DNA of 64,000 nt from Plasmopara viticola (GCA_001695595.3 MBPM02000074.1:248001-312000), one strand, 5' to 3'; numbered from the stretch's first letter, positions 24,501-36,230 are shown. Notes: generated by a model from the letters alone, not told the origin. Program-made: numbers and translations.

Positions 24501-25350
24501 CGTCTGCTGGGACAGCGCAAAACAATTTGATTTCAGATTTTAGGTCACAAACGGTTGGACAAACGAATAGAGATAAAATCGTTTGGTTGGGTATTACCTC
24601 CGAGGTGTCGTCGACCTACCAAAGAATAATTAAAATCTCTTTTGGCATTAGACTGAGGTAGCCCATAATCGACGCGTGCATTTCACAATTGAAATGTCAC
24701 CGATCAAAGTGAGTCCAGGAAATGTTCCTTGAAAGCCGAATAATGTGGCATCTTACCAAGAAATTCGTAACTTGAAAAAATCGGCACTAGGGATTTTGCT
24801 ACGTCAAGATACAGTACCTAAATTCACGCAGGACCGGATAAGCGAAGCACAAGAGCGCATGAAACGCTTCTTTGACCAAACTAGATTTGTCTAAGCTTCT
24901 AAGTTGCGACATGATGCCTTTGGACGGCAAAAAATTGGATGTCCTTCACAAAGGTTTTGCTCAGTCGACGAAACTCGCGCCAAGATATATTAGCGCATTC
25001 TCGATCGTGGAGAAACTTTTGCAAGATTTCTATGAGTTGATGCTATCGAAGGTATTGTACCTGCACCCAGTGTTCCACACTTGACTGTTGAAGCTGGATC
25101 GCAAGCACACCAAGCGTCGACAAAAGGCGATTAAGGCAACATTGGCCGGTGGCTCCGGGAGACAACTCGTTGACGCCGTAATTGAACATCGTAAGTACAA
25201 GGGAAAGATACAGAACAAAATTGGTGGCTTGGCGAAACCTAGAATAAAGCCACTTGGGAGACCATGGAAAATCTCAAGCAGATTTTCGGATCCATCTACC
25301 TCGATTGAAAACCCAATCCCGTTCTTTCGAAATAGGCATTATCTTTGAGA
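21510..25350 (+). mobile_element. Ty3/gypsy chromovirus-type retrotransposon, degenerate (G1)
   Basis: Plus-strand remains in correct gag-pol order. A basic Gag start with an ATG at 21517 is followed by a Gln-rich region near 21720. A zinc knuckle of CCHC form (CNNCGFVGHISPQC) lies near 22450-22490. A protease-like VLIDNGCSHKGV lies near 22620, with Asn where Thr/Ser is usual in the D-T/S-G motif. RT fragments lie at 23220-23640 and RT/RNase H pieces with PNKIKSIVEWTVPKPKKQL near 23830. Integrase core pieces include VSDRDTKFTLKLW near 24450. An integrase C-terminus and chromodomain-like KYKGKIQ segment lie near 24960-25270. Stops and shifts interrupt every domain. A tgtgacgtaaccgtc string near 25350 could be the start of a 3' LTR, but no matching 5' LTR was found. 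Confidence 0.8.
22531..22596. repeat. Near-perfect 32-bp inverted repeat (palindrome)
   Basis: The arms 22531-22562 and 22565-22596 are reverse complements at 29 of 32 positions and are separated by only 2 bp. The arm contains gcaccatatgctatt. It lies between the zinc knuckle and protease regions of the gypsy remnant and would fold into a long hairpin. Confidence 0.85.
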
Positions 25351-25767
25351 GAGAACATGTGACGTAACCGTCGTCACCACCAAGTCTGCCGATATCGGCT
25401 TTTGCATTTATAAAATACATACGCATTGGTGCTATATATAGAAAAAAGAGATCATGCAATTTTAGACCAGAAGAAGGTTCCCGATGTCCATTAATCATTG
25501 GAAATCAAGACATCTTAATGGCTGAATACAATTAAGTATGTGAAACAAATGAAGTAATGAAAAATGATATCCTTTAGAATGATAGCGGTAGATGGTTGAA
25601 AACCACCCGGATTGGGTTGTAGCAGAAAAGAAGGCTTGAGAGCCTCCATTCACTATGACTACGTAATTTGCTAGAAAAAGTTTACATTCCTTCACCGACT
25701 TTGCCCCGCTCGTCGCCCAATCCTAGTCCGGTGACTGACATTCAATAAGCTGCCGCCACAACTGTGC
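25351..25767. other. Spacer between gypsy remnant and BAT2 pseudogene
   Basis: About 400 bp without coding content. It could contain the 3' LTR of the gypsy element (its left edge begins tgtgacg) and the left breakpoint of the duplicated BAT2 block near 25768. No second LTR copy was found to confirm this. Confidence 0.35.
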
Positions 25768-26600
25768 TAAAGGAAAAGCGTGGGTGATGGCCACACAACC
25801 GTTAAGAGGATCGTCCTTGAGATTTGCTCATTTAAACTGACGACGAAATCAGCAAAGATGAGGTTGCGCCTTTGATTGAGCAAAAAGACATCGAAATGAG
25901 TTCTTTAGACGATCGAATAGAAACGGTTAAGCCATACTACTCGAGAAGAATCAGGTTCGTGTACTCAAGAAGAATCAGATTCGTGAGCGACTGGCGTGAT
26001 ACGAAACGGCTGACTCGAAAGCTGGCAAAGAGAATCGCACCTCGACAGTGCCATCAAAAAAATCGTCAGGAAACGTTTCGCTACGGCTGTGACGATGTTT
26101 GACATGCAAACTTCTTTGAAAACTCGTTAGCATGCTGTAAAAATTTGAAAAAATGCAGAAGAGGCCGTTTGAAACAGAAAGCACTAGCGCAAGCATAAAT
26201 AACAGGCGGTACATTTGAAGAACAAGGTTGTGTCAGCGAATACAGATGCAAGCGAGTCTATCAAACCATTTGCAGCGACGGCGTAAGCAGATAGCCGGAG
26301 GAAGGGGACGTAGCATGATGCTGGAGAAGCTCTGGCGGGGACGCCTCGCGTGATAGCTACGTGGTTATGGTTCCAGCAACGTAGGACAAGTACAACCAGA
26401 AGCAGATTGCAATATATTGATTAACCAAAACGCTTCAGAATACAGTGCTTGAGCAAAAGCTGCAAGAGAAACTTGCAAGCAAGAGGCATCTACGACGATG
26501 AAGTAGCACAAAATAGCCACTAAATTGAAACCAAAGCAGGTCCGCTAAGTGCACATTGTGAGGACGTTCGTGCCGTCTAGTAGAACGTCCACTGCTGCCA
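25768..26600 (+). pseudogene. Truncated, decayed copy of the BAT2-like gene 3' end
   Basis: Aligns with 7608-8460 of the upstream BAT2-like gene. Shared text includes gccacacaaccgttaagagg against accacacaaccgttacaaga, and the protein blocks APLIEQKDIE and DDRIETVK match GPLIVQEEIE and DGFETVK in the intact gene. The copy has no 5' end, several stops and frameshifts, and an internal 24-bp in-frame tandem duplication at 25938-25985. It is followed by the same 3' flank as the intact gene, showing that the duplicated segment included gene end plus spacer. Confidence 0.85.
25938..25985 (+). repeat. 24-bp direct tandem duplication
   Basis: Two adjacent 24-bp units (25938-25961 and 25962-25985), each encoding YSRRIRFV in the pseudogene frame and differing at two bases. 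The intact gene has a single diverged unit at the equivalent position, so the duplication is private to the pseudogene. Confidence 0.8.
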
Positions 26601-27410
26601 AGGTACAAGGAGGTAGAGATGAAGTTTATAACGTGTATAGTATACACCTGCCAAATGCTAAATTAATTCGTGTATATAACTCGGAATACGACAAACATCG
26701 ACAAACTTTACGCCGATTTGGTAGTCACTCATTGCTTTGTATGTGAATGCTGTCAACACAACGGATCAATACAAATTGTACAATTGGCGTCAGGAAAAGT
26801 ATCATTACCGTTATATCCGAACTCGTGATTGCTAATCTTTAGCTTTTCCAAGTGCAAGCTGAATTTTAGCAGTATTCAACCTCTATCTTGATTTTAGGCT
26901 GTGTGCCTTCTTAAGAAAGCGACCATTTAAAGCGAGTGTCTACCGCGACCGCCGATTGCGACCGCTTCTGCAATAACTTTCTTTTGCTCTTCGAAGTACT
27001 TAGCTTTGCCACTGGGTGCAAAATGCACATCAGGTTCTAGAATACTGAATCGTCGCGTGCAGAATCAAATAGCGATAGTAGCACTTTGAGCTCTTCTTCC
27101 ATTAATTATGCGTTCAATCGATCGCCAAAAAATAACGGTAGGAGCGAGTGACTGCAACGATTGATGCTGTATCAGTGAAGGCATGACACCATGTGGTACT
27201 AAAGCATTGAGGTCAACTGCTCTTTCGTCCAGTTGAGGGGTCAGACAGGATCGCCAAGCTACCAGTGTATGGGGGTGAGTTGGTACTAACTGTGATGACC
27301 AACGCCGATTGAACTAACTTTTTTGGAAAATACAAGGGCAAGCCAATCAACGAAGTATATGCTTCTGGCCTTGACTATTGTCAAACTAAACAGTGTAAAA
27401 ATTAGTGAGA
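26600..27410 (+). repeat. BAT2 3' flank, copy B of the triplicated spacer
   Basis: Same order of blocks as copies A and C. This copy shares with copy C a longer right part (gtggtactaaagcattgagg near 27190 against gtggtaccaaagcattgagg near 35123, and tatgggggtgagt near 27268 and 35225), absent from copy A. The right end joins Polinton copy B at about 27380-27410. Confidence 0.75.
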
Positions 27411-29368
27411 AAAAATCAAGATATTTCTTCACTCTAAGTTATTAAACAAAAATAACTCGAAACTGAAAAGTTTTTAATGTATAGAGTATGATTCTTAAGA
27501 AAGTTAGTCGCATTGATAATAGTTACAATAATTGGCTTCGTTAGAACCCATCCGTAATTGAGAAATGCCCGAAGCTTGTCGAAGCGTTACAATTTAAGTT
27601 AGATAGTATCCTTCTTACTAATGATAGAAAAAGTTGATATCGCCAACCTTCACAGTTGAAAAATTTACGATCCCACTCATTAGACAATCGTTGGAGACCT
27701 CTTGCTTACTCACAACCGATACAAACACATTGATCCCTGACAACAAGCGTTGACACCCTAAATCTGAATAGCCTGAGGTGCATCATGCCCTTCAGGCGGC
27801 CAACGTCAGCGATAAAAATGCGGTCAACTAGAAATTACATCTAATTGTCAAGAAGACCATTTATCAGCTTGGTAATTAATCACCGTAACGTGTGGCAATC
27901 CTAGCGATATCGTTATTAAAGCGATGGCAATAATAGTCATGACTGAAGTCAAAGGTCTGTTGCGAACCAACGCGGACGTTGAAGTTGCGAATATTCAAAC
28001 CAGGGTGAAAAGTCCAAGGATCCGAGCCGAAAGGACTGCGTAATTCCTTAACAGCGGCAGAAGAAAAATCACTCGTCTGTTCGGCAAAAGGGAGGAGGAT
28101 AACAAAGTTAGTGCTTTTAACACAGGTCGATAGCTGTAGGTCAAATTGTGCATTGAGCTAAGTCGATTGCTTACCGATTTCAACACGCTTGTTAGACCAT
28201 TGGGCATAGCAATCGTTGTATCAAATCGTTTTAGCGGACTTAAAATTGTAGCCTCGGGGCATTTCAAACAAACAAAAGAAACTTTCAATCGAGAAAAGTG
28301 AAAGGCATGTAGGTGATATCAATTGTAGTTTCAAGCGCATTGACAATGGCTCCCCAATAATCTACAATCGAAGCAGCGTTGCTAAGAGCATTATTCATTG
28401 AATCAGATGCAATTGATGAGGCAATCATTACTGGACAGGTACTTCCACTCAAAAGTGTAGTACGCATTAGCGTCATTCTAGTAGAGCTGTTAAAATTTAT
28501 AGCTGAAGTACTCTCATTCACACGAAACGCAGGCGGATTTGTGGATTTTCTATCAAATCAAGCAGTTCGAATATCGGATGTAAATAAGCAAGCTTAATCT
28601 CAACCATTTAATTTTCATGATAGCATCAGCTGTACTAGTGCCGTCTACGAACGCACCGGGACCATTTGCGATGCAGCACGCACCAGTGGACGGCCACGTT
28701 GTAGATGAGTTGGCGCCGGCATCACGAGGTTTTGGAAGAAGACGCTTTGCAAAGCCATCATTTGCTATCAAGGCTGTAGCAAAGATTTGCGTCTGCGGTG
28801 AAGGTGGCAGAGATTGCCGTGTTTTTCGAATATTCGTCTCCACCAGAGTGGCCGCTATGTTGTACTTGATTAATTGAGCAGCATCCGGGTGTAGAAACGA
28901 TTGCGCACCATGCTTTTCATCATGATAAGGACTCTATCCTGTCTGCGCACGAATGTCGTTCTAGAGAAGATTATAGTCAGCTATCGAAGCAATAGTCGTA
29001 CAATTTAGCTCCGGAGACATAGGAATTATGACATCCAGTTTCCGCACTTCAGCAAAAGGTCGAACCGGATGGTCGCATTCTACACATTCGTAGCATGTGC
29101 GCTCTTCATCGAAAGTTTGGATGTGAGCTTGATATAGGCATCGAGGAGCAAAAGCGAATTTTGCACTTCCATTATGTTGAAACGTAGCATCAATAGTGAT
29201 AACTTTATTCTCAAACGAGCCCTAATGCAGATTGTTAACCAATAGTACGCGCATGCCAGAGGAGACCTTAATCTCTGGATTACTCTTGAGCGAGCTTTTG
29301 TGAAAATGCATTTTAAGCATCGTTAAGATTTAATATGAAAGAACTATACTTTCTCGGAAATAATTGCT

Positions 29369-29640
29369 ATGGCATTCGTCAATACTAGCACATCTGACCA
29401 TGATCTCGTCAAACTTGCCACGGGCTTGGTAATAATCTCGATGATACATTCAAGTCAAAATAGATCGCCAAGCCGCTTTCAAAAAAAAGTTTATATTTGG
29501 TTCTACTTAAATTGCCTAACCTTGAGGTTGGGTGATTTAATACCAGACAATATCAAAGTACTTATGGCAATTTCTGTGGCCCATTTTGTATGCTTTGGCT
29601 CTATTCCAAACAGCACAAAAGACCTGATGCATTAAGGAAC
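29369..29640 (+). pseudogene. Protease remnant of Polinton copy B
   Basis: Homologous to the copy A protease. It shares the region before the catalytic His and, in another frame, the Cys box YGNFCGPFCMLWLYSKQHKR. Compared with copy A, about 75 bp carrying the GHW and DS-GE motifs are deleted, so this copy is more degraded. Confidence 0.55.
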
Positions 29641-30179
29641 ATGGCAGGTCTGACTTTGTCAAATTTGTATTGATTTTCACGGAATTGAGCAATGTTATAT
29701 CGCGAATTAACATTTTCCAGCAATGTGCCAGCACCCAAGCTGACTATAGCTTTCACGACCGATAAGCAGCCGATTGGCACAAGAATTTAGGATCTGTCAT
29801 TCATCTTCATCAACCTTCAACGGGAAAACGCTAAAGTCCTGAAAGGCGAGGCGCAGCCTTAGACTTGATCTTACCAGGCAGAATATCAAGAAAGGTTTAA
29901 GGCAAGCCCAAGGAGGATCCAAAATTAAATTTGGCTTAACGACAGCATTCAAATTCGCTAAAGATCTGCAGCAAGGTGCTGGATGTCGCCGTACCAGCTA
30001 TTACAAAAAACTGCGGGGCTCCTCAAGCAGGCACCCCTTCAAGAGCAGCTCATAATTTATAGGCAGGAGTTTGTCTGCACGTTTCTGACAGCGATGTTAA
30101 GAAAGAAAAAAGACGTGAATCTAAAGTTGTTGTTGAAAGAGCAGCAAAGAGCTCTCAATCGTACCTAGATCGTAAGGGG

Positions 30180-33100
30180 GTTAATACCACGTGTTATGAC
30201 TACACCAAAAAATGAAACTTTAATCAAGTCAGTGCGAGGTGATATAAGGTGCTATGGAGTGAAAATCTTCAAAAAACCCGCTTAAGGTAGTCCAGAAACT
30301 ATGGTTGTAATGACCGTTTTGTGTGCTTGAGGTGGAAGCTTTTGCTTCAACTGATGATCAGAAAGAAATTCCAGACTTATTCCTGATTGTATTTGATCTT
30401 ACAAGCAGCATAGTGCTCACTGCAGTATCACGAAATTAAAAGTTCCGATGATTTTAATTATATATACTGATTGTGATCGGCGTACTCGAGCCGTGCAAGC
30501 TATTTATCCAAGAATCCTGACTTGTTTATAGCTAATTAGCTGTCCAACTTCAGCATCACCGCGATCAAATGCCGATAAGAGATCGCCGGATGCGTCTTTA
30601 ACAAACACTATTTAACTCGAGGTTAACTATATTGGAGAGATGAATTTTGTTAGCTGAGCACTTGAAGTGTCGTAGGAGCAGAAAGATGCGTGTCAGTAGT
30701 AAGCCCAGCGACTTATCAAACACAGCGTTATATATGATTGAGCGGTGAACGCGCAGTACCTTCAGAAGAAAAGAGACCACTTGCCAAAGTGTCCAAGTAC
30801 CGCAAGCTGTAGGCAGTGTAGCTGAAGTTGATGATAAATCAAACAAAGCCGCATAATAAATGCGGTTTTCCTTCAGTTGCTTTGAAGAAAAGGATGAATT
30901 GATCAGATATGCCTTGGGGCTGTTTAGATGCTTTCATTAGTATCACTTTAGTTGCGTCAGGTAAGACAATTGATACAGTAGATGCGGCTCCAGCGGTTCG
31001 TAATTTTAATTGTATTATCCAGAAATTGAGTTGCATTGATGTTATATTCGCTGTTGTACATAAAGATCGGTTGTACTGCCCATACTACATCCCGAAAGCC
31101 AACATCAATAAAGGAGAGCTGTGTTTTCACGTTAAATTGTATTTATCTTGATCGAGGTTAGTGGAGAGATTAACAAAACCTGTCATTTCATGTGAACGTA
31201 TTTTGATCCACCCCAAGAATATCTATTTATTGTTCAACATCTATCGCTCGATCAAAGTCGAATCGAAGTTGTCTTTTTACCGAGTTAAAAAACAACATCT
31301 GCCCTTTCCTCTCAATTGCCTAATTAGAGTAGTAAACTACGCCACATTAATAAACGTCCTTAATGTTTAAATATTTGACAGTCATTATTAAACCGCGCTT
31401 TGACTAGCTTTTAGAATGGCTACATACTCCGCATTCAATTTAATCATCTTTTCGGTGGGAAGGTGGCTATTGTTGAGCAAAATGATATTAATTTGGAGTG
31501 GCGACCTCTCGTATAAGAAAGCAAGAAGGGATTCTTTTAAAGTAGTTTATCATTGCTGTAATCGCATATGATCACAAGCTCGGGTTTTTTAAAGCTCATA
31601 GGTGTCCGAAGGACTTGACCAACACTCAGGTATGAATCAGGGTCAGCTTATCGCGCAGTTAGTTGTATAATTGTCGGTGTAAATTTCGGGCAATGAGCGT
31701 AAAATAAGCAAAGACGTGAGGTAAATGTTTTAGAATGAACATACGGATGATGCTCTTTCTTAAAAGCAAATGTCCCCGCACAATCATTTAAATAGTGATT
31801 TGATGTGCAAATAAGTGGTATCTCTCAGCGATGCAGACTTGAACTCTTTTGGTATGGATGCGCCGAATTCAGGATAACCACTCATGATTATCGTTCTATC
31901 AATATAGGATTGAATAAGATGAGCATCAATTTTTCATATGCACAACCAAACTCATAATCGTCCATCTATACTTCCTCGTTTTATCTCTTATTACTTCTAA
32001 CTGGCTATTCGAACTATGACTATGCGCAAACATTGTATCTGAGCAAGGATCATTACAGGATGAGCTGCCTTGGTGGAGTAGTGGCCGGAATGGCGTTGAT
32101 CGGATGAGCTCCCAATCTCAGTGCTTCGGGTAAAAGTAAACGCTTTTTATTCTCATGTGCCACAAACCTGACTGGAACGATTCAGACCGGTTCTCAACCC
32201 AACATACCTTTTAAGGCTCTCTGACAAGTCTAGCCATACTAATAATTCATCGTTTAGTGAATCATCGCGGTCCATAGCACTCACGGGTGTCAAGAATATT
32301 GTAAGTATGGAATTATTTCTTATTTACGTCTACTTAATACTTGGATACAGAAGCGGAGTTAGTTCTGGTGGCACAATGGCAAATAAAATTTTATTATGCG
32401 ACTCGAATCCAAATATCGCAAATTTTAATATGACACAAGAAGTACAATTAGTTGCACGAACGTACAACAGGGTACAACGTATTGCAATCTCTTCAGCTAT
32501 TCCTTGCGCGTTTCGAAATCACCATCATCAATTAACCTATGTACGACCGGACGCATCAATTGCAGCGGGTTTATCAATTTTTTTTTACATATGTCAACTA
32601 AGCAAACATAACACCAATAGGATCGCTGAAAGAGCTAGGTATACGCTTTACACCAATTCTCGATAAAAGTCTCGGGCTTTGACTATCTTGATGACAGTGA
32701 TACGCGGATGTTTACGTTTTTCGGGATCAAATATAATTTTTGGTCGATTCCGAATTGAAGACCATAATGGAACTAATTCCACAATTAGGAACGCGTCGTG
32801 GATTGGGAACAATTCCAACAACGACCTCAGATTGGGTACCGCTAACTCAACGACGATGGTCGTCTTGGCTTTACTATTGCAATTTTCTCATCCCCGCTGC
32901 ACTTTCCTCGCAGCGACAACTTTGTATTGGGAACAAGCGAAACGACAGTGTATAGCCTCAGAACAGATAGTGGAGCTACAAAATTCGCTTTTGGTCCGAT
33001 CGCTTGCTCTATGACGGGTATATTAGAAGGACGTATTGTCTGTACAGCCATGTATATCGCCTCTGACTGTCCATAGAAGACGAACATCCAGCCATGCTCG

Positions 33101-33180
33101 AACGACCCTCTACGATAGCTGTGAGGCTAAATTTATAAACGACATGCATCCGAAAATAAGTACAAAGATTTGGAATTATC
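30180..33180. pseudogene. Virion-like coding remnants unique to Polinton copy B
   Basis: A mosaic of broken frames. On the minus strand, about 30540-31140 includes VKDASGDLLSAFDRGDAEVG, QPQGISDQFILFFKATEGK and FIDVGFRDVVWAVQPIFMYN. On the plus strand, 32307-33266 includes SGGTMANKILLCDSNPNIAN and SGATKFAFGPIACSMTGI, ending in a C-terminal piece also present in copy A. Composition and context suggest virion structural proteins, but no family is recognised. Copy A lacks the interval, most simply by deletion, because its C-terminal piece is orphaned at 12150. Confidence 0.4.
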
Positions 33181-33869
33181 GCTCAGGATCTGGTCTCAGC
33201 TCATCTAACAGACTTAAGAGTGTCTTCTATTGTGGTGACACCGAAGAAGGGGAGGGCATCTCTTGAATCGGCACAAGCTCAACTTAACTTTGACTATAGT
33301 CGTTTTGCAGCACACTACATGAGGATGATTTAGGAAAATAGATAGATAAAAAAGAGTTTGGCAGTTATAGAACCATGAGGATCAAGCACAGGGAGTTAAG
33401 CCTATAGAAGAGCAAGAGGTATGGAGTATGGGCACGCCTAAATTCGTGAAAGCTTGGAAAGATTGGTTTTGGCGCGAGTGGCTGTGCTCATTATCAATCA
33501 AGCACCTTTGGCAGCATACTCACATTTTAAACATAATGATAAGGAAAGACGACGTCGATTCTATCTCAGACACAAAGCTGCTTATAGTGTTGAGTTCCTC
33601 TACAAAGTTGTCTTTGCTGGTGACATAACATGGGGTGTAGACCGAGTAAAGATCTAAAACCGAATCTGACTAGCGATGAAGTAGATCAAATCGTTGGATC
33701 AACAATTATGGATGCTGATCGAACCGTAGCTCTCGGAGGTAGTGCATTCGTCTCTATCAGAGATGCAAAGATTGGGGAGAAAGCGGTAATGGAAATGCAT
33801 GTCTGAGTCAAAATAGAAATTTTTGCGAATTGACAAATGGAGCCATAAATCCGGTTTTGCTCAAATAGC

Positions 33870-34650
33870 AATTATTTTTTACCTTTAGTTGGCACTTCCG
33901 CAACCACCTTCTGTCTAAGTAATAAATCAATTTTCTTGATGGAATTGTCAAGGTCGGTTGCCGAAATAATTGCCTTGTTCTTTTGAGGACGATCCTTGAT
34001 GAATAGTTCCTTTATTAAAGCTTTGAACTCAGCTACATTAAAGATTAGTGTTGTATGGCGGGGATTATTTAAACGAGACAAACAATAATATTATTAATTT
34101 CAGGATCTGCACATATTTACGCTCAGTGATTTAGTTGTTTGATGCTTAAAGGACCATTTAAACTCACCATTCAGCTTGTCGTATTCACTCCTTACCCGAG
34201 CTAATCTTGGAAATTGTACTAAAGATGAGTGATCGCGAGAATTTCCTTGAAAAGCTTTTTGTCGTCACTACCGGGCTTATCATGCTCTGACTGATCGATA
34301 TTTTTTTTTGACTTTGGCGGATCACTGGTTACATGCCTTGGTCCGCACTTGCGTCGTTTTGGCTGAACAATGACCAGAGTTTTGTTATTAAGACTGGGGA
34401 TCCAAATGTACTTAAAACCGAGCTGACGATAGATGTACGCCTACAGGGTGGCCCAACCATAGATTTCATTGAGGCTGTATGTTTTTCCGCGACGCACAAC
34501 ACCTCCAAGCGAGGCGACGCCAGTTCCTTTTATCCTACGACCCTTAAGTTTACTCTTACTAGCGGCATTGATCGATCTCTGATCTTGGCGATTAAAAAAT
34601 TCTGCAACATCATTTTTTATGTGATGCTTGTTTATATATTTTTGACTTTG
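33870..34650 (-). pseudogene. Conserved Polinton-associated remnant (minus strand), copy B
   Basis: Minus-strand counterpart of 12640-13723. A 69-codon frame (33872-34081) ends in a Lys-rich tail. Upstream, at about 34340-34580, are the blocks GTGVASLGGVVRRG and YRQLGFKYIWIP. The two copies agree in these blocks while carrying different stops. Function is unknown. Confidence 0.45.
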
Positions 34651-34660
34651 CTAAATAGAC

Positions 34661-35290
34661 TGACTAGGCAGTCGCTCATCGCTTTGTATGCGAATGCTGT
34701 CAACGCAACGGATCAACACGAGTTGTACAACTGGCGTCAGAAAATGTATCATCACTGTAAGAGCCGTACTAGTGATTGCTGATCTTCAGCTTTTTCAAGT
34801 GCAAGCTGAACGTTTGCAGTTTCTATCCACTCATGTTTGATTATCGATCAGTGCCTTTTCGACATGGCGACCAGCTGAAGCGAGCGTCGACCGGGACCGC
34901 CGATTGCGACCGCGACCGCGACGACTCGCTTTTGCTCTCCGTAGTACTTAACTTTATCCACTGGGTGCAGAATGCACATCTTGTTTAGGATTCTGAAGCG
35001 TCGCGTGCAGGATCGAGACTGCGATAGTTATATTCGACCACACATAAGATGCGTTCAAGTGGCGGCCAAGGATTATTTGCGGCAAGAGCAACGATTCGTA
35101 TCAGAAAAGGCATGATACCGTGTGGTACCAAAGCATTGAGGGCAACGGCTTTTCTGTCCACTTTGGGGGGTCAAACTAAAGCGGTCGAGATCCGTGTCAG
35201 CCAGGACCGCCAACGCCGCCAGCGTATGGGGGTGAGTCGTGTACTACCTCCTCCAGTCAGTGACGGCCAACGCTGCTGACTTGGTGATGG
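34661..35290 (+). repeat. Spacer copy C, immediately upstream of the HSF gene
   Basis: The third copy of the BAT2 3' flank, without any BAT2 coding sequence before it. It starts abruptly after Polinton copy B. It contains a local GC-rich run gaccgcgaccgcgac near 34910. It ends about 200 bp before the HSF start codon, so it may be the original BAT2-HSF intergenic region and may carry HSF promoter elements. Confidence 0.7.
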
Positions 35291-35495
35291 GATCGTTGGT
35301 GCGAATACACGCCAGAGTGGTGCGTCGTGTGTCAGCTTTTAACGGAGTATCGCCAGTGACAGAGTGCACGTATGACCATCCTGAAGCTTACTGAACGGAG
35401 GGCGGAAACACCCAGGTTTAAATTTGCGTTATCCGCGGCAAGCTACTTTAGGTGGCAGCCCAGTCCATCAAGTAATCGCCCGACTCACGTTCACC

Positions 35496-36230
35496 ATGCA
35501 AAAACACACTTACAGCCAGACAAAGGATTCAACTGCACCGCGTGAAGTGGCTCCATTTCTCAAGAGCCTGCGTCGCATGCTACTCGATGAAAGCGAATCC
35601 GTGTTGCGCTGGACGCCTAACGGCCGCGCTTTTGAGATTCACGACATGCAAGAGATGACGGCGCGTGTGCTGCCTAAATACTTTAAACACTGCAAGTACA
35701 CGAGTTTCCAGCGCCAACTCAACTACTTTAGCTTTCGCAAATGGACGAAATCCAAAGCAATTGTCTGCACCTTCTCCAACGACTTTTTCTTGCGTGATCA
35801 GCCCGAACTAGCGTGGCGAATCACGCGCAAAAAGTCGCTGACTTCACACCCACTACCTAAGTATCGACTCAAAGCGCCAGTCGCTCCGTACTGGATGATA
35901 TCAACCGCTCCGGGGCCCGATTTTCCGAGTGTGCTGCCTGCTGCTGACAATCAATGTCGTCTGTCTTTCCCGGCAATAACAGATACCGATTTGATGCTCA
36001 AGCAGCACAATGTTCGCTACGCCCAGCTAGCAAACGGAAGTCGTCGCCATCATAGCTTAAATGTAGCGGCACCGATATCGTCAGAACCGTACCCAGCTTC
36101 AAGATATCCCGACGTGAGAAATGGAAGCGAGCCATTTGAAGCGCTTGACTGGATCGATTGCCTCTTGCCGCCATCGGACGATATGTATATGTGCATATAC
36201 CCACCGGCAGCGCCTTACCCCCGCATCTAG
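35496..36230 (+). CDS. HSF-type DNA-binding-domain transcription factor
   Basis: The open frame starts at 35424, but Met25 (35496) is preferred because the HSF domain follows closely. The protein is then 244 residues. The domain spans about residues 18-115: VAPFLKSLRRML, then VLRWTPNGRAFEI, then LPKYFKHCKYTSFQRQLNYF (recognition-helix region), SFRKWTK, and FFLRDQPELAWRI. This is the winged-helix fold of heat-shock factors. No HR-A/B heptad coiled coil is evident, and the C-terminal half is Pro/Ser-rich and probably disordered, as in many expanded oomycete HSF-like proteins. A role in stress or developmental transcription is inferred. The upstream region is the third spacer copy, which links this gene to the BAT2 locus. 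Confidence 0.9.
   Translation: MQKHTYSQTKDSTAPREVAPFLKSLRRMLLDESESVLRWTPNGRAFEIHDMQEMTARVLPKYFKHCKYTSFQRQLNYFSFRKWTKSKAIVCTFSNDFFLRDQPELAWRITRKKSLTSHPLPKYRLKAPVAPYWMISTAPGPDFPSVLPAADNQCRLSFPAITDTDLMLKQHNVRYAQLANGSRRHHSLNVAAPISSEPYPASRYPDVRNGSEPFEALDWIDCLLPPSDDMYMCIYPPAAPYPRI

Larger units (their letters stand above)
27411..34660. mobile_element. Degenerate Polinton-like element, copy B (partial)
   Basis: Corresponds to 9000-13585 of copy A, in the same orientation. The pairs are 27.4-30.18 kb with 9.0-12.14 kb, and 33.18-34.66 kb with 12.12-13.58 kb. A further 3.0 kb (30.18-33.18 kb) has no counterpart in copy A. The polymerase half is missing; the element stops abruptly at 34660, where spacer copy C begins. 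The minus-strand virion-like protein (about 27.8-29.3 kb) and the protease Cys box (NFCGPFC near 29570) are visible but broken. Confidence 0.75.

Noticed and set aside
25351..25700. Candidate 3' LTR of the gypsy element
   Set aside because: It begins with a plausible tgtgacg string, but no second copy upstream of 21.5 kb could be found, and no primer-binding site was seen, so it was not annotated as an LTR.
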